Assembly: GCA_017525605.1 (NCBI GenBank)
Contig: JAFXSM010000032.1
Span: 1 to 59,455, forward strand
Length of the DNA: 59,455 bases
From: Treponema sp.
Lineage (GTDB): Bacteria; Spirochaetota; Spirochaetia; Treponematales; Treponemataceae
Direction: 5' to 3'
Every line of letters begins with the position of its first letter. Within the stretch, counting starts at the first letter, position 1. A program made the position numbers and the translations under genes. Shown piece by piece: positions 33,693-42,439 of this stretch. A model generated the notes under the pieces. That model saw only the letters and a list, made by a program, of their open reading frames with translations, ran no database searches and had not been told where the DNA came from.

Positions 33693-35012
33693 ATGGCAGA
33701 ACTGAGAACTGACAAATCGGATTTGGGAAAAATCCGCACGAGTGCCTCCCTTTTCATGGGCTTGGCGCATCTCCTCTATCTGAAAGATTATCTGAAGGGC
33801 ATTTTGTTCGCGCTTTGCGAAGTCGCGTTCATCTGCTTCCTTCCGTTTGCGTTCGGGAAATTGTTCGACCTTGTGACGCTCGGAACTCCGCATCCTGGAA
33901 TCCCGATTAAGCTCAGGGACAACTCGCTTTTCATGATGATTGACGGAATCCTGACGCTGACGATTATCGCGGTTTTCGTCGTGGTCTACGTCCTGAGCGT
34001 GAAAAGCGCGGAAAGCACTTACGCGGAATTCTGCAGGACTGGAAGGTTCAAGAATCAGAAGGAATCCTTCGATTTGGCGATGGGAAAATCGTTCCCGCTG
34101 TTCGGACTTGCTCCTGCGTTCGTCATGGTCGTCGTTTTCGTTGTCGTGCCGCTGCTCTTTTCGGTGCTCGTGGCGTTCACGAACTATTCCGCGCCTGCGC
34201 ATATCGCTCCGAACAACACGATTGACTGGGTCGGATTCAAAAATTTCGCTTCTCTGATTGGCGGAAAGAATTCGTGGTCTTCAGGATTCGCACGCGTCGC
34301 GCTCTGGACTCTCGTTTGGGCTGTCATGGCGACAGTGACGTGCTACCTCGGCGGACTTGTGATTGCTGTTCAGCTCAAGGAAATCAAATTCAGGATAAGC
34401 CCGCTTTTCAGGTTCATCTTCATTCTTCCGTATGCAGTTCCGAATGTCGTCTCGATGCTCGTCTGGAAAAACCTTCTGAACGGAACTTCGGGAATCATAA
34501 ACAGGACTCTGATTGAGCTTGGTCTTATCCACAATCCGATTCCGTGGCTTTCAGACCCGCTCATGGCGCAGGTTGTCTGCATTCTCGTGAACCTTTGGGC
34601 GGGATTCGGATATTTCATGCTCCTTGCGATGGGAACGATGACCGCAATCAGCGAGGATATGTACGAGGCTGCGAGAATCGACGGCGCGAACAGGTTTGAC
34701 CTTTTCAAAAGGATAACGCTTCCGCTCGTCCTTTATCAGACTCTTCCGCTCATAATCATGAGCTTCGCGCATAACGTGAACAACTTCGGCGCAATCTACT
34801 TTCTCACGAACGGAGCACCGACAGTCGCCGACTCAACTACGACGATGGCAGGCGGAACTGACATCCTCGTGACGTGGATTTACAAGCTCACGATGGACTT
34901 GCAGCAGTACCACTACGCTTCGGTTGTGGCTGTGATGATTTTCATCGTCCTTGCACCGTTCGCAATCTGGCAGTTCAAGCAGACAAAAGCCTACAAGGAA
35001 GGCTCGCTCTAA
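33693..35012 (+). CDS. Sugar ABC transporter permease (MalF/GanP-like)
   Basis: A 439-residue membrane protein with about eight hydrophobic segments. The EAA loop is MYEAARIDGANRFDLFKRITLPL. The N-terminal 130 residues form extra helices and a soluble stretch, as in longer MalF proteins. It forms the membrane channel with the following permease. It lies 48 bp after the binding-protein gene and 33 bp before the partner. Confidence 0.93.
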   Translation: MAELRTDKSDLGKIRTSASLFMGLAHLLYLKDYLKGILFALCEVAFICFLPFAFGKLFDLVTLGTPHPGIPIKLRDNSLFMMIDGILTLTIIAVFVVVYVLSVKSAESTYAEFCRTGRFKNQKESFDLAMGKSFPLFGLAPAFVMVVVFVVVPLLFSVLVAFTNYSAPAHIAPNNTIDWVGFKNFASLIGGKNSWSSGFARVALWTLVWAVMATVTCYLGGLVIAVQLKEIKFRISPLFRFIFILPYAVPNVVSMLVWKNLLNGTSGIINRTLIELGLIHNPIPWLSDPLMAQVVCILVNLWAGFGYFMLLAMGTMTAISEDMYEAARIDGANRFDLFKRITLPLVLYQTLPLIIMSFAHNVNNFGAIYFLTNGAPTVADSTTTMAGGTDILVTWIYKLTMDLQQYHYASVVAVMIFIVLAPFAIWQFKQTKAYKEGSL

Positions 35013-35045
35013 TCTTTTTCGAGGATTTTACACGGAGGAATTTTT

Positions 35046-35897
35046 ATGGGTCAGATAAGATACATTTCGTTTGCGGAAAGGATGAACCGCTCGATAACAT
35101 ACATTCTTTTCATCATCATTTCGGTTCTGGTGATTTATCCGCTTGTCTATGTCGTCGCGGGCGCGTTCTCACCGGGAAACTCGATTGCCGCGCTGAACAT
35201 CGTCCCGTTCAAGGACGGATTCACGCTCGAGCATTTCAAGCATCTTTTCTTCGAGACGAATTATGCGCGGTGGTTCTTGAACACGCTGATTATTTCGGTC
35301 GAAACTTCCGCATTGACGGTCGTGATTTCGTCGCTGACGGCTTATGTGTTCTCAAGGTTCACTTTCAAATTCAAAAAGCCGTTTCTGATGTCGCTCCTGA
35401 TTCTTCAGATTTTCCCGAGCTTCGTCGGAATGATTGCGATTTACGTCATACTTCTCCGAATCGGCGGTCTCGACACGCTCTGGGGGCTGACACTCGTCTA
35501 CACCGCAGGAAACATCCCTTACAACACTTGGCTCGTCAAAAACTACATGGACACGGTTTCCAAGAACCTTGACGAGGCAGCACGAATCGACGGCGCGAGC
35601 CACTTCCGCGCATTCTGGCAGATTATCATGCCTGTCGCGCGCCCAATTATCATCTTCCTTTCGATAACGAGCTTCACAGGACCGTGGATGGACTTCATCT
35701 TCCCGAAAATGGTTCTCCGAAGCCCAGAAAACCAGACGCTCGCGCTCGGTCTTTTCAGCTTCGTCTCCGACAAGAAAAACGAATTCACAATCTTCGCAGC
35801 CGGCGCACTGATAGTCGCGATTCCGTTCGTAATATTCTTCCTTATTACTCAGAAAACTTTGGTCACAAGCTTCGGCGGAGCAGCAGTAAAAGAATAA
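35046..35897 (+). CDS. Sugar ABC transporter permease (MalG/GanQ-like)
   Basis: A 283-residue permease with six predicted helices and the EAA motif LDEAARIDGASHFRAFWQIIMPV. GGAGG lies 6-7 nt upstream of the ATG. The C-terminus TLVTSFGGAAVKE is typical of MalG-type subunits. GH35 starts 15 bp after its stop. Confidence 0.94.
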   Translation: MGQIRYISFAERMNRSITYILFIIISVLVIYPLVYVVAGAFSPGNSIAALNIVPFKDGFTLEHFKHLFFETNYARWFLNTLIISVETSALTVVISSLTAYVFSRFTFKFKKPFLMSLLILQIFPSFVGMIAIYVILLRIGGLDTLWGLTLVYTAGNIPYNTWLVKNYMDTVSKNLDEAARIDGASHFRAFWQIIMPVARPIIIFLSITSFTGPWMDFIFPKMVLRSPENQTLALGLFSFVSDKKNEFTIFAAGALIVAIPFVIFFLITQKTLVTSFGGAAVKE

Positions 35898-35912
35898 TTT
35901 TAAGAGGTAAAA

Positions 35913-38063
35913 ATGAAATACACATACGACAGCACTAGCTTGATGAGAGACGGGAAACGCTGGTTTCCGATTATGGGCGAGATACATTACTCGCGCGTGC
36001 CGTGCGCATTTTGGAAGGAAGAGCTTTGCAAGATGAAGGCGGGCGGGGTGGACGTAGTTTCCGCGTACACGATTTGGATTCACCACGAGGAAATCGAGGG
36101 CGAATACGACTGGACTGGCGACAGAAACCTGCATGAATTCATCAGCTCTGCGAAAGAGTGCGGAATGAAGATTCTTCTTAGAATCGGGCCGTGGAGCCAC
36201 GGGGAAGTTCGGAACGGCGGATTCCCTGACTGGCTTTTGAAGAAAGATTTCGAGCCACGGACGAACGACGAGAGATATTTCGAGTACGCGAGAAGATGGT
36301 ACGAGGCTGTGTATTCTCAGGTTGCGGAATTCGTCGGAAGCACGATAATCGGCGTTCAGATTGAGAACGAGTACGGACACTGCGGCGGTCTTTACGAGAA
36401 GGAATCCGGCGAGGAGCACATGAGGACGCTCAAGAAAATCGCGGAGGAAGTCGGCTTCAAAGTTGACATCTACACGGCGACAGGGTGGGGCGGAGCTTGG
36501 ACCGGCGGAATGATTCCTGTGATGGGCGGCTACTGCGACGCTCCGTGGGACCAGCGCGTGACCGAAATCGAGCCGAGCGGAAATTACACTTTCACGCACG
36601 AAAGGAACGACCACAACATCGGAAGCGACCACGGATTCGGCTACGGCGTGACGTTCGACATGGAAAAATTCCCGTATCTCACAGCGGAACTCGGCGGCGG
36701 ACTGCAGGTGACGAACCACAGGCGGACGATTGCCACCGCAAAGGATATTGCGGCAGTCGCCACTGTAAAAATGGGAAGCGGCGTGAATCTTCTCGGTTTT
36801 TACATGTACCACGGCGGAACGAACCCGGAAGGAAAACTCACGACGCTACAGGAATCGACGGAGACAGGATATCTGAATGACCTTCCGATAAAGAATTACG
36901 ATTTCAGAGCCCCTGTCCGCGAATTCGGCCAAGTTTCCGACACACTCAGAGAGCTTAAGCTTTTGTCGTACTTCGCTTCCGATTTCGGCTCTGAATTCTG
37001 CACTCTTCCTGCAATCATTCCTGATGAAAATCCGCTCGACCCGAATGACACGGAAAAACTCCGCTACTCGTTCAGGACTGACGGAAAAAAAGGATATCTT
37101 TTCGTCAACAATTACGTCCGCCACCAGACATTGAAGGAACATCTGTCTGAAAATATCAGAACTCCGGGCGGAACCGTTTTCAAAAACTTGAACGTGAAGA
37201 ACGGCGATTTCTTTTTTCTTCCTTTTAATATGGAGTTTGGCGGAAAAAAAATCAGGTCTGCATCCGTCACTCCGCTTCTTCACCTCAAAAACGAAAATCT
37301 CTTCGTCTTTTATGAGCGTGACGGCGAAAAATCGGAATCTGCTTTCTTCGACTTTGACGGCGACGGCACCGGCTCAAACTTCCTCGTCCTTTCGAGAAAA
37401 GACGCGCTCAACACATGGCGCGTGAAAGACAGGCTTTTTGTCACCGACGGCGACTCTTACGTCCTTGAGAACAGCGCGGGCAAAACTGAAATCACGGGCC
37501 GCGGAAAATGCTCGTTCCTCGTCTACCCTGATTTTCCTTCCGCTTTGGCAGGCTGGAAGAAAGTTGGAAGCGAGAATCTGCAGAAAGCGTCCGACCTTTC
37601 AAAAGTGGAATTCTCCCGCTACGAAAGGGAAAACCCGCCTGAAACATTTACTTCCGAATGCAAATTCGAAAAAATCGGCGAAAATTCATACAGAATCGAC
37701 GTTTGTGAATACATTCTTGAAAAAGAAAAAGCGGACGGCATTTTCGATTTCTTCCTTAATATTGATTACGCCGGAAGCAACGCGAAAATCTATGCGACAG
37801 TCGGCGGCGAGCGGAAACTCATTCTGGACGACTTTTGGCTTGGCGACGGCTATCCGTGGGAAATCGGGATGCGGCAGTTTTTCGCATCGAACTTCGGCAC
37901 GAACGGCATGAGCGGAAAAATCGGCACCGATTGGGAAATCGAAATCACGCCGCTTTCGAAAACTCAGAAAATCTACCTTGAGAAACGACCTGTATTCGAT
38001 GGAGATGAGATTTCGGAACTGCGCTCTGTTTCCGTGCAGAGAGAATGGAGATTTTCAATTTAG
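35913..38063 (+). CDS. GH35 beta-galactosidase
   Basis: A 716-residue enzyme without a signal peptide, so cytoplasmic. The TIM barrel of glycoside hydrolase family 35 is clear: FPIMGEIHYSRVP at the start, acid/base Glu153 in VQIENEYG, nucleophile Glu259 in YLTAELGGG. The C-terminal half holds beta domains. It releases galactose from the non-reducing end of imported galacto-oligosaccharides. It is the last gene of the regulator-transporter operon; AGAGG precedes the ATG. Unlike the other carbohydrate units, no palindromic element follows it. Confidence 0.92.
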   Translation: MKYTYDSTSLMRDGKRWFPIMGEIHYSRVPCAFWKEELCKMKAGGVDVVSAYTIWIHHEEIEGEYDWTGDRNLHEFISSAKECGMKILLRIGPWSHGEVRNGGFPDWLLKKDFEPRTNDERYFEYARRWYEAVYSQVAEFVGSTIIGVQIENEYGHCGGLYEKESGEEHMRTLKKIAEEVGFKVDIYTATGWGGAWTGGMIPVMGGYCDAPWDQRVTEIEPSGNYTFTHERNDHNIGSDHGFGYGVTFDMEKFPYLTAELGGGLQVTNHRRTIATAKDIAAVATVKMGSGVNLLGFYMYHGGTNPEGKLTTLQESTETGYLNDLPIKNYDFRAPVREFGQVSDTLRELKLLSYFASDFGSEFCTLPAIIPDENPLDPNDTEKLRYSFRTDGKKGYLFVNNYVRHQTLKEHLSENIRTPGGTVFKNLNVKNGDFFFLPFNMEFGGKKIRSASVTPLLHLKNENLFVFYERDGEKSESAFFDFDGDGTGSNFLVLSRKDALNTWRVKDRLFVTDGDSYVLENSAGKTEITGRGKCSFLVYPDFPSALAGWKKVGSENLQKASDLSKVEFSRYERENPPETFTSECKFEKIGENSYRIDVCEYILEKEKADGIFDFFLNIDYAGSNAKIYATVGGERKLILDDFWLGDGYPWEIGMRQFFASNFGTNGMSGKIGTDWEIEITPLSKTQKIYLEKRPVFDGDEISELRSVSVQREWRFSI

Positions 38064-38110
38064 ATTCGTCATTCCGAACTGTTCTTTTTTTCCGAACTCA
38101 AATGAAAACG

Positions 38111-38140
38111 TTGTAGTTTAATATAATTCTTTGTTATAAT
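38111..38140 (+). promoter_or_regulatory. Promoter of the CsgG-like lipoprotein operon
   Basis: TTGTAG (38111-38116), 18-bp spacer, TATAAT (38135-38140), with a ribosome site GGGGG 5-8 nt before the ATG at 38173. The gap before it holds part of a dispersed short repeat, GTCATTCCGAACT at 38068-38080. Confidence 0.7.
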
Positions 38141-38172
38141 TGCGGCGTATTTCAATATAAAATGGGGGTTAT

Positions 38173-39111
38173 ATGAAAATTGTAAGAATGGTCGGAATCG
38201 CGCTTGCTGCCGTTTCGCTTTTCGGTTGCGGTTCGGTTTCATCTACCGTAAGCAAGGTTGACGGAACGCTGAACGAGGGTGCGGACGCTGCTGTGTACCA
38301 GGGACTGAAAAGAACGGTCGCAATCGCGCGTTTCTCGAACGAAACGGAATATGCGAAGGGCGCGTTCTACGACAAGGAAAACGACCCTGTCGGAAAGCAG
38401 GCTCTGGACATTTTCTCCGCAAAGCTTGCCGCGACCGGAAAATTCATCCTTCTTGAAAGGGCAGACGCTGACAAAATTCAGGCAGAAGTCGAGAAGGCTG
38501 GCGGCTCGGCCTCGAACGTTGCCGCAGATTATCTTATCATCGGTTCTGTCACTGAATTCGGACGCAAAACGACTGGTCAGGTCGGGCTTGTCACACGCAC
38601 GAAAACCCAGACTGTTCAGGCCGGCGTGAACGTGCGCCTTGTCGATGTCTCGACAGGTCAGATTATCTATTCCGAGGAAGGAAAGGGCGAGGCTGAAACT
38701 GAGGCTTCGACTACATTCGGGCTCGGAGGTGCTGCAGGCTACGACGCTACGCTTAGCGACAAGGCAATCAGCGCGGCCGTCGAAAAACTCGTGGACAACA
38801 TCGAGAAGACTTGCATGGACAGGCCGTGGAAATCTTACTTCCTCTCTTATGACAACGACGGAATCATCATCGCGGGCGGAGCGAAGCAGGGCGTTACTGT
38901 CGGAAGCGTCCTTCCTGTCTACGAGCGCGGAAAGAAAGTGAAGAATCCGCAGACAGGTCTGATGATTGAGCTTCCTGGAAAGAAAGTCGCCGAGGTGAAA
39001 GTTCTTTCTGTCGGCGGAACGACTGTCACGGACGAATATGCGATTGTCGAAATCACGGACGGCTCTGTCGATTCAGGAAAACTTTCGAACTATCAGATTC
39101 AGGATAAATAG
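38173..39111 (+). CDS. CsgG/HfaB-like outer-membrane lipoprotein
   Basis: A 312-residue lipoprotein (signal MKIVRMVGIALAAVSLFGC, Cys 19). The CsgG fold is suggested by RTVAIARFSNET, DIFSAKLAATGKFILLERADADKIQAE, ADYLIIGSVTEFG and VNVRLVDVSTGQIIYSEEG. CsgG-type proteins form secretion pores or dock surface structures. A C-terminal extension with a PEGA-like/SH3-like feel (GAKQGVTVGSVLPVYERG) is present. It is first of three genes with DUF4810 and DUF799 partners, a trio conserved in many Gram-negatives. Confidence 0.86.
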   Translation: MKIVRMVGIALAAVSLFGCGSVSSTVSKVDGTLNEGADAAVYQGLKRTVAIARFSNETEYAKGAFYDKENDPVGKQALDIFSAKLAATGKFILLERADADKIQAEVEKAGGSASNVAADYLIIGSVTEFGRKTTGQVGLVTRTKTQTVQAGVNVRLVDVSTGQIIYSEEGKGEAETEASTTFGLGGAAGYDATLSDKAISAAVEKLVDNIEKTCMDRPWKSYFLSYDNDGIIIAGGAKQGVTVGSVLPVYERGKKVKNPQTGLMIELPGKKVAEVKVLSVGGTTVTDEYAIVEITDGSVDSGKLSNYQIQDK

Positions 39112-39120
39112 AAGGAGTGA

Positions 39121-39489
39121 ATGATGAAGAAGAATATTCTGAAAAGGGCAGGGGTAGTTGCGTTTGTTGCAGCCCTTTCGCTTGGCGCAATGTCATGCGG
39201 CTCGACGAATCTTTACAGCTGGTACGATTATCAGGAAGACTACTACAAATATGTGAAGAACGGCGATGAGGACGCTGTGAACAACCTCATCAAGCAGTAC
39301 GATAAGATTATCGCGAAGCCTAAGGCGGAAAGGGGAGTCGTTCCTCCTGGAATTTATGCCGATTACGGCTGGCTTCTCATCGAGGCTGGAAAAACGGAAG
39401 AGGGAAAGGCGATGCTCGCGAAGGAGATTGAGCTTTACCCTGAATCGAAAGTGTTTGTCGGAAGTATCTTGAAGAGGTTGGAAAAATGA
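39121..39489 (+). CDS. DUF4810-type lipoprotein
   Basis: A 122-residue lipoprotein (Cys 26 in LGAMSC). The mature part starts NLYSWYDYQEDYYKYVKNG and ends in a TPR-like helix pair (GWLLIEAGKTEEGKAMLAKEIELYPES), the pattern of DUF4810. ATG at 39124 (second of two) is equally possible. It overlaps the next gene by 4 nt. Confidence 0.85.
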   Translation: MMKKNILKRAGVVAFVAALSLGAMSCGSTNLYSWYDYQEDYYKYVKNGDEDAVNNLIKQYDKIIAKPKAERGVVPPGIYADYGWLLIEAGKTEEGKAMLAKEIELYPESKVFVGSILKRLEK

Positions 39490-40163
39490 AAAGAACGTCG
39501 CTTTTTGTAATCGCATTGGCTCTTTCGCTTTTCGCATTTGCGTCTTGCGGAACGACAAAATCTGCCGCATTCGCGAAAATGTACGAGGAAGACCCGCTCG
39601 TAATGCTCATCATGCCACCAATCAACAACAGCACGAACGTTGACGCGAAGGACTATTTCTACACGACGCTGAACGTTCCCCTCGCTGAGTCCGGCTACTA
39701 TGTCCTTCCTCCGGCTGCGACTCTCTCGTTCTTGCAGAGGAACAGCGCGTACGACTCGGAGCAGTTCATCGACGGCGACCTGAAGAAATTCGGAACGCTC
39801 TTCGGTGCTGACGTGGCGATTTTCACCGTAATCAAAAAATGGGAGAAATCCGTAATCGGCTCGAAAGTGAAGATTCAGGTCGAGTACATCTTCAAATCGA
39901 CGAAGACGAACGAGATTCTCTTTGACCGCGACGCTACAATCAGCTGCGACACGTCCGTCAATGTCGGCGGCGGTCTTGTAGGTCTCCTCGCATCCGCAGC
40001 TTTGAGCGCGGTGAACACTGCCGCAACCGAGTACGTCACTGTCGCAGTCAAGTGCAACAACAACGCGCTTTCCGACGTCCCTGCAGGCAAATACCACCCT
40101 CGCCACGGACTCGACAACGCCGACAGCGCAATGTACAAGGAAGTCAACCTTTCCGTGAAATAA
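39486..40163 (+). CDS. DUF799-type lipoprotein
   Basis: A 225-residue lipoprotein (Cys 21 in AFASC) with the DUF799 landmarks VMLIMPPINNSTNVDAKDYFYTTL, PLAESGYYVLPPA and FGADVAIFTVIKKWEKS. Third gene of the CsgG/DUF4810/DUF799 trio, with an ATGA overlap to the second. The trio is thought to assemble in the envelope; its function is not established. Confidence 0.87.
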   Translation: MKRTSLFVIALALSLFAFASCGTTKSAAFAKMYEEDPLVMLIMPPINNSTNVDAKDYFYTTLNVPLAESGYYVLPPAATLSFLQRNSAYDSEQFIDGDLKKFGTLFGADVAIFTVIKKWEKSVIGSKVKIQVEYIFKSTKTNEILFDRDATISCDTSVNVGGGLVGLLASAALSAVNTAATEYVTVAVKCNNNALSDVPAGKYHPRHGLDNADSAMYKEVNLSVK

Positions 40164-40193
40164 AATTTCACGAGATTCGCGATTGAAAAATTC

Positions 40194-40228
40194 AGCCAGC
40201 ATTTCAATTTGAAGTGCTGGCTTTTTTG
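40194..40228 (+). terminator. Intrinsic terminator of the CsgG-like operon
   Basis: AGCCAGCATTTC pairs with GAAGTGCTGGCT (one G-U or mismatch) followed by a T run. Confidence 0.88.
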
Positions 40229-40232
40229 TTGC

Positions 40233-40282
40233 AAAAAAAATTCTGCCTACTTAATCTAAGAATTAAACAAGTAGACAGAATT
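40233..40282 (-). terminator. Intrinsic terminator of galE
   Basis: On the minus strand AATTCTGTCTACTT pairs with AAGTAGGCAGAATT, followed by eight T. It lies 142 bp beyond the galE stop, with palindrome copy 3 in between. Confidence 0.85.
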
Positions 40283-40290
40283 CTTATTAT

Positions 40291-40424
40291 TGATAGTGTA
40301 AGTGAAGAAACAAGCTCCCGTCGGGAACCCACCCTCAAAAACGGCAGTACCGCTTCGCGGTGGCTGAGTGTTTTTGAGGGTGGAACCCCGACTACGCTTG
40401 TTTCTTCGCTTAGTACTGTAAAGA
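40291..40424 (+). repeat. 3'-UTR palindromic element, copy 3
   Basis: About 134 nt between the galE stop (minus strand) and its terminator. Apical core 40343-40364 on the plus strand, antisense to galE. Stems: CCACCCTCAAAAAC/GTTTTTGAGGGTGG and GAAGAAACAAGC/GCTTGTTTCTTC. The inner stem is entirely different from copies 1 and 2 yet equally well paired. Confidence 0.82.
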
Positions 40425-41408
40425 TTAGTCCTTTAATTTGCCATTCTTCAGATACGCTTTCCACGTGGATTCGAGGAGCGTCGTTACGTCGGAATGTGTC
40501 GGGGTCCAGCCGAGCTTTTCGCGCGCGAGCTTTGACGTTGCGACAAGGTTCGCCGGGTCGCCAGGTCTTCTGTCGGCGAAAACGGCAGGGATTTCTTTTC
40601 CCGTGATTTTTCTTGCCGTGTCGAGCATTTCTTTGACCGTAACGCCCGTCTCGCTTCCGAGGTTTACGGTGAGACTTTCGCCGGTTTTTGCGATGTACTC
40701 AAGTGCTTTGACGTGTGCGTCTGCAAGGTCGGTCACATGGACGTAATCGCGGATGCAGGTTCCGTCGCGCGTGTCGTAGTCAGTTCCGAAAACCCTCATC
40801 TGCTTTCTCATTCCGCAAGCAGTTTCCATGATGACAGGGAGAAGGTTTGCCGGGTTCTGCTCAAGCCCGCACGGGAATCCGTCCACGTCGTATCCGGCCG
40901 CGTTGAAATATCTCAATGCTGCGAATTTAAGTCCGCGGATTTTGTCGTACCACGCCATGATTTCTTCGATTTTGAGCTTCGTGAATCCGTAGTAGTTCTC
41001 CGGGTTCTTCGGATGCTCTTCGTCAATCGGAAGATATTTCGGCTCGCCGAAAACTGCCGCGCTTGATGAGAATACCATATTCTTGCAGTTGTGCTTCACT
41101 GCCGCGTTCAGGATGTTTATCGTTCCCGTTATGTTGTTCACCGAATATTTCTCCGGCTCAAGCATCGATTCCCCGGCAGCCTTGAATGCCGCAAGGTGGA
41201 CGAACGCATCGAATCCGAGCGAGAATGCTTTTTCCAGGTCGTCCTGAATCAGAATGTTTCCGTAGATGAATTTGTTCTCCGGGAAAAGATTCTCCCTAAG
41301 GCCTGATGACAGGTTGTCGAAAACTACGACCTCGTGATTCTTCTTCATCAGCTCCTTGACGACGTGAGAACCGATGTATCCGGCTCCTCCGATTACCAAA
41401 ACTTTCAT
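40425..41408 (-). CDS. galE: UDP-glucose 4-epimerase
   Basis: A 327-residue short-chain dehydrogenase-type epimerase: NAD-binding GGAGYIGSH (residues 7-15), LAAFKAAGES, FSSSAAVFG with the catalytic Ser, and YYGFTK with the catalytic Tyr/Lys. It recycles UDP-galactose to UDP-glucose, completing the Leloir pathway with galM/K/T. ATG at 41408 has GGAGG 8 nt upstream. A -10 TATAAT lies on the minus strand at 41459-41465, giving a roughly 50-nt leader. No operator like those at the other galactose genes is visible, so it may be constitutive. Confidence 0.95.
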   Translation of the reverse strand: MKVLVIGGAGYIGSHVVKELMKKNHEVVVFDNLSSGLRENLFPENKFIYGNILIQDDLEKAFSLGFDAFVHLAAFKAAGESMLEPEKYSVNNITGTINILNAAVKHNCKNMVFSSSAAVFGEPKYLPIDEEHPKNPENYYGFTKLKIEEIMAWYDKIRGLKFAALRYFNAAGYDVDGFPCGLEQNPANLLPVIMETACGMRKQMRVFGTDYDTRDGTCIRDYVHVTDLADAHVKALEYIAKTGESLTVNLGSETGVTVKEMLDTARKITGKEIPAVFADRRPGDPANLVATSKLAREKLGWTPTHSDVTTLLESTWKAYLKNGKLKD

Positions 41409-41544
41409 TTGCAAAACCTCCATTCTTTGTTTTGTTTTCTTTTTTATTTCCTTTCTTCTATTATATCACGTTGATAGCCGTTGATTCTCCTCTTTGACGC
41501 CGAAAACTCGGATTGTTTTTCATTTTCTTTGTATACTCATCAGC

Positions 41545-42414
41545 ATGAATCTCAAGAAAATTTTACTCGCACTGGCGGTTTCTGTTGTTGTCTGCATTCA
41601 ATCTTTTCCGTCTTCGGCTGTCATCGTTTCTGGTGGCGATTCGGCTTTGTTAGGTTATTCTGAATCTGATTGTTCTTCAAAAAATCCGTTCGAGCTTTCG
41701 TTTGCAAAAGAATTTGCCCTTCTCGGAATTGGAATCGCGCTTTCTGGCTCTGATTTGATTCTCGACAACATGATGCATGTTAACAGGCAGAAATACGACG
41801 GCGAAATCTACGACAAAGATGACGTGAACGCTTTCGACCGCTTTTTCATGCACGGTTATTCAAAATCCCTGCACGCTGTCTCGAATATCACCCTCGCCTC
41901 CCTTCTCGTCTCGCCTGCCCTTCTTGCCCCTCTCTCCGACAGAAGCCTGTGGCTCACGGAGGGCATTATGTACGCGGAGACGCTTCTGATTGCAAACGGC
42001 TTGAAGGAGCTGACGAAACTTTGCGTCACGAGAATCCGCCCTTACATGTATTACGGCATGGATTCCGCCCCCGAGGACAAGATTGCGGACGGCGACTTTG
42101 CGTCTTCGTTCTTTTCCGGGCACTCAACTATGGCGTTTGCGTCCGCGTCTTTCTTGAGCTACACTTTCTGCTCTCTTTTCCCTGACAGCTCCATGAAAAT
42201 CCCCGTGGTCGCAGGAAGTTTCTCTCTCGCTGCCCTTACCGCAGTCCTCCGCGTTCTCGGTGGCAACCACTTCGCCACCGACGTAATCACTGGCGCGGTC
42301 GTCGGAAGCTCCGTCGGCTTTCTCGTGCCGTTCTTGCACAGGACTCACGGAAACGGAAGTTGCGTTCAGATTGCGCCGTCAGCTATGGGCGTTAGCGTGA
42401 GGATTGGGTTGTAG
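41545..42414 (+). CDS. PAP2-superfamily membrane phosphatase
   Basis: A 289-residue protein with a signal-like first helix and several membrane segments. The three phosphatase motifs are present: KLCVTRIRP, FSGHST, and RVLGGNHFATDV. Members dephosphorylate lipid phosphates such as undecaprenyl-pyrophosphate or phosphatidic acid; the substrate is unknown. ATG at 41545 is chosen since TATACT lies 7 nt upstream and no ribosome site is visible, so the message may be leaderless. Confidence 0.88.
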   Translation: MNLKKILLALAVSVVVCIQSFPSSAVIVSGGDSALLGYSESDCSSKNPFELSFAKEFALLGIGIALSGSDLILDNMMHVNRQKYDGEIYDKDDVNAFDRFFMHGYSKSLHAVSNITLASLLVSPALLAPLSDRSLWLTEGIMYAETLLIANGLKELTKLCVTRIRPYMYYGMDSAPEDKIADGDFASSFFSGHSTMAFASASFLSYTFCSLFPDSSMKIPVVAGSFSLAALTAVLRVLGGNHFATDVITGAVVGSSVGFLVPFLHRTHGNGSCVQIAPSAMGVSVRIGL

Positions 42415-42439
42415 GGGCGGATTTTAGAATTTGATTCCC

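Noticed and set aside
35352..36812. 486-residue minus-strand frame across malG and GH35
   Set aside because: It overlaps two clear genes in the antisense direction, has no start signal and a composition of a shadow frame.
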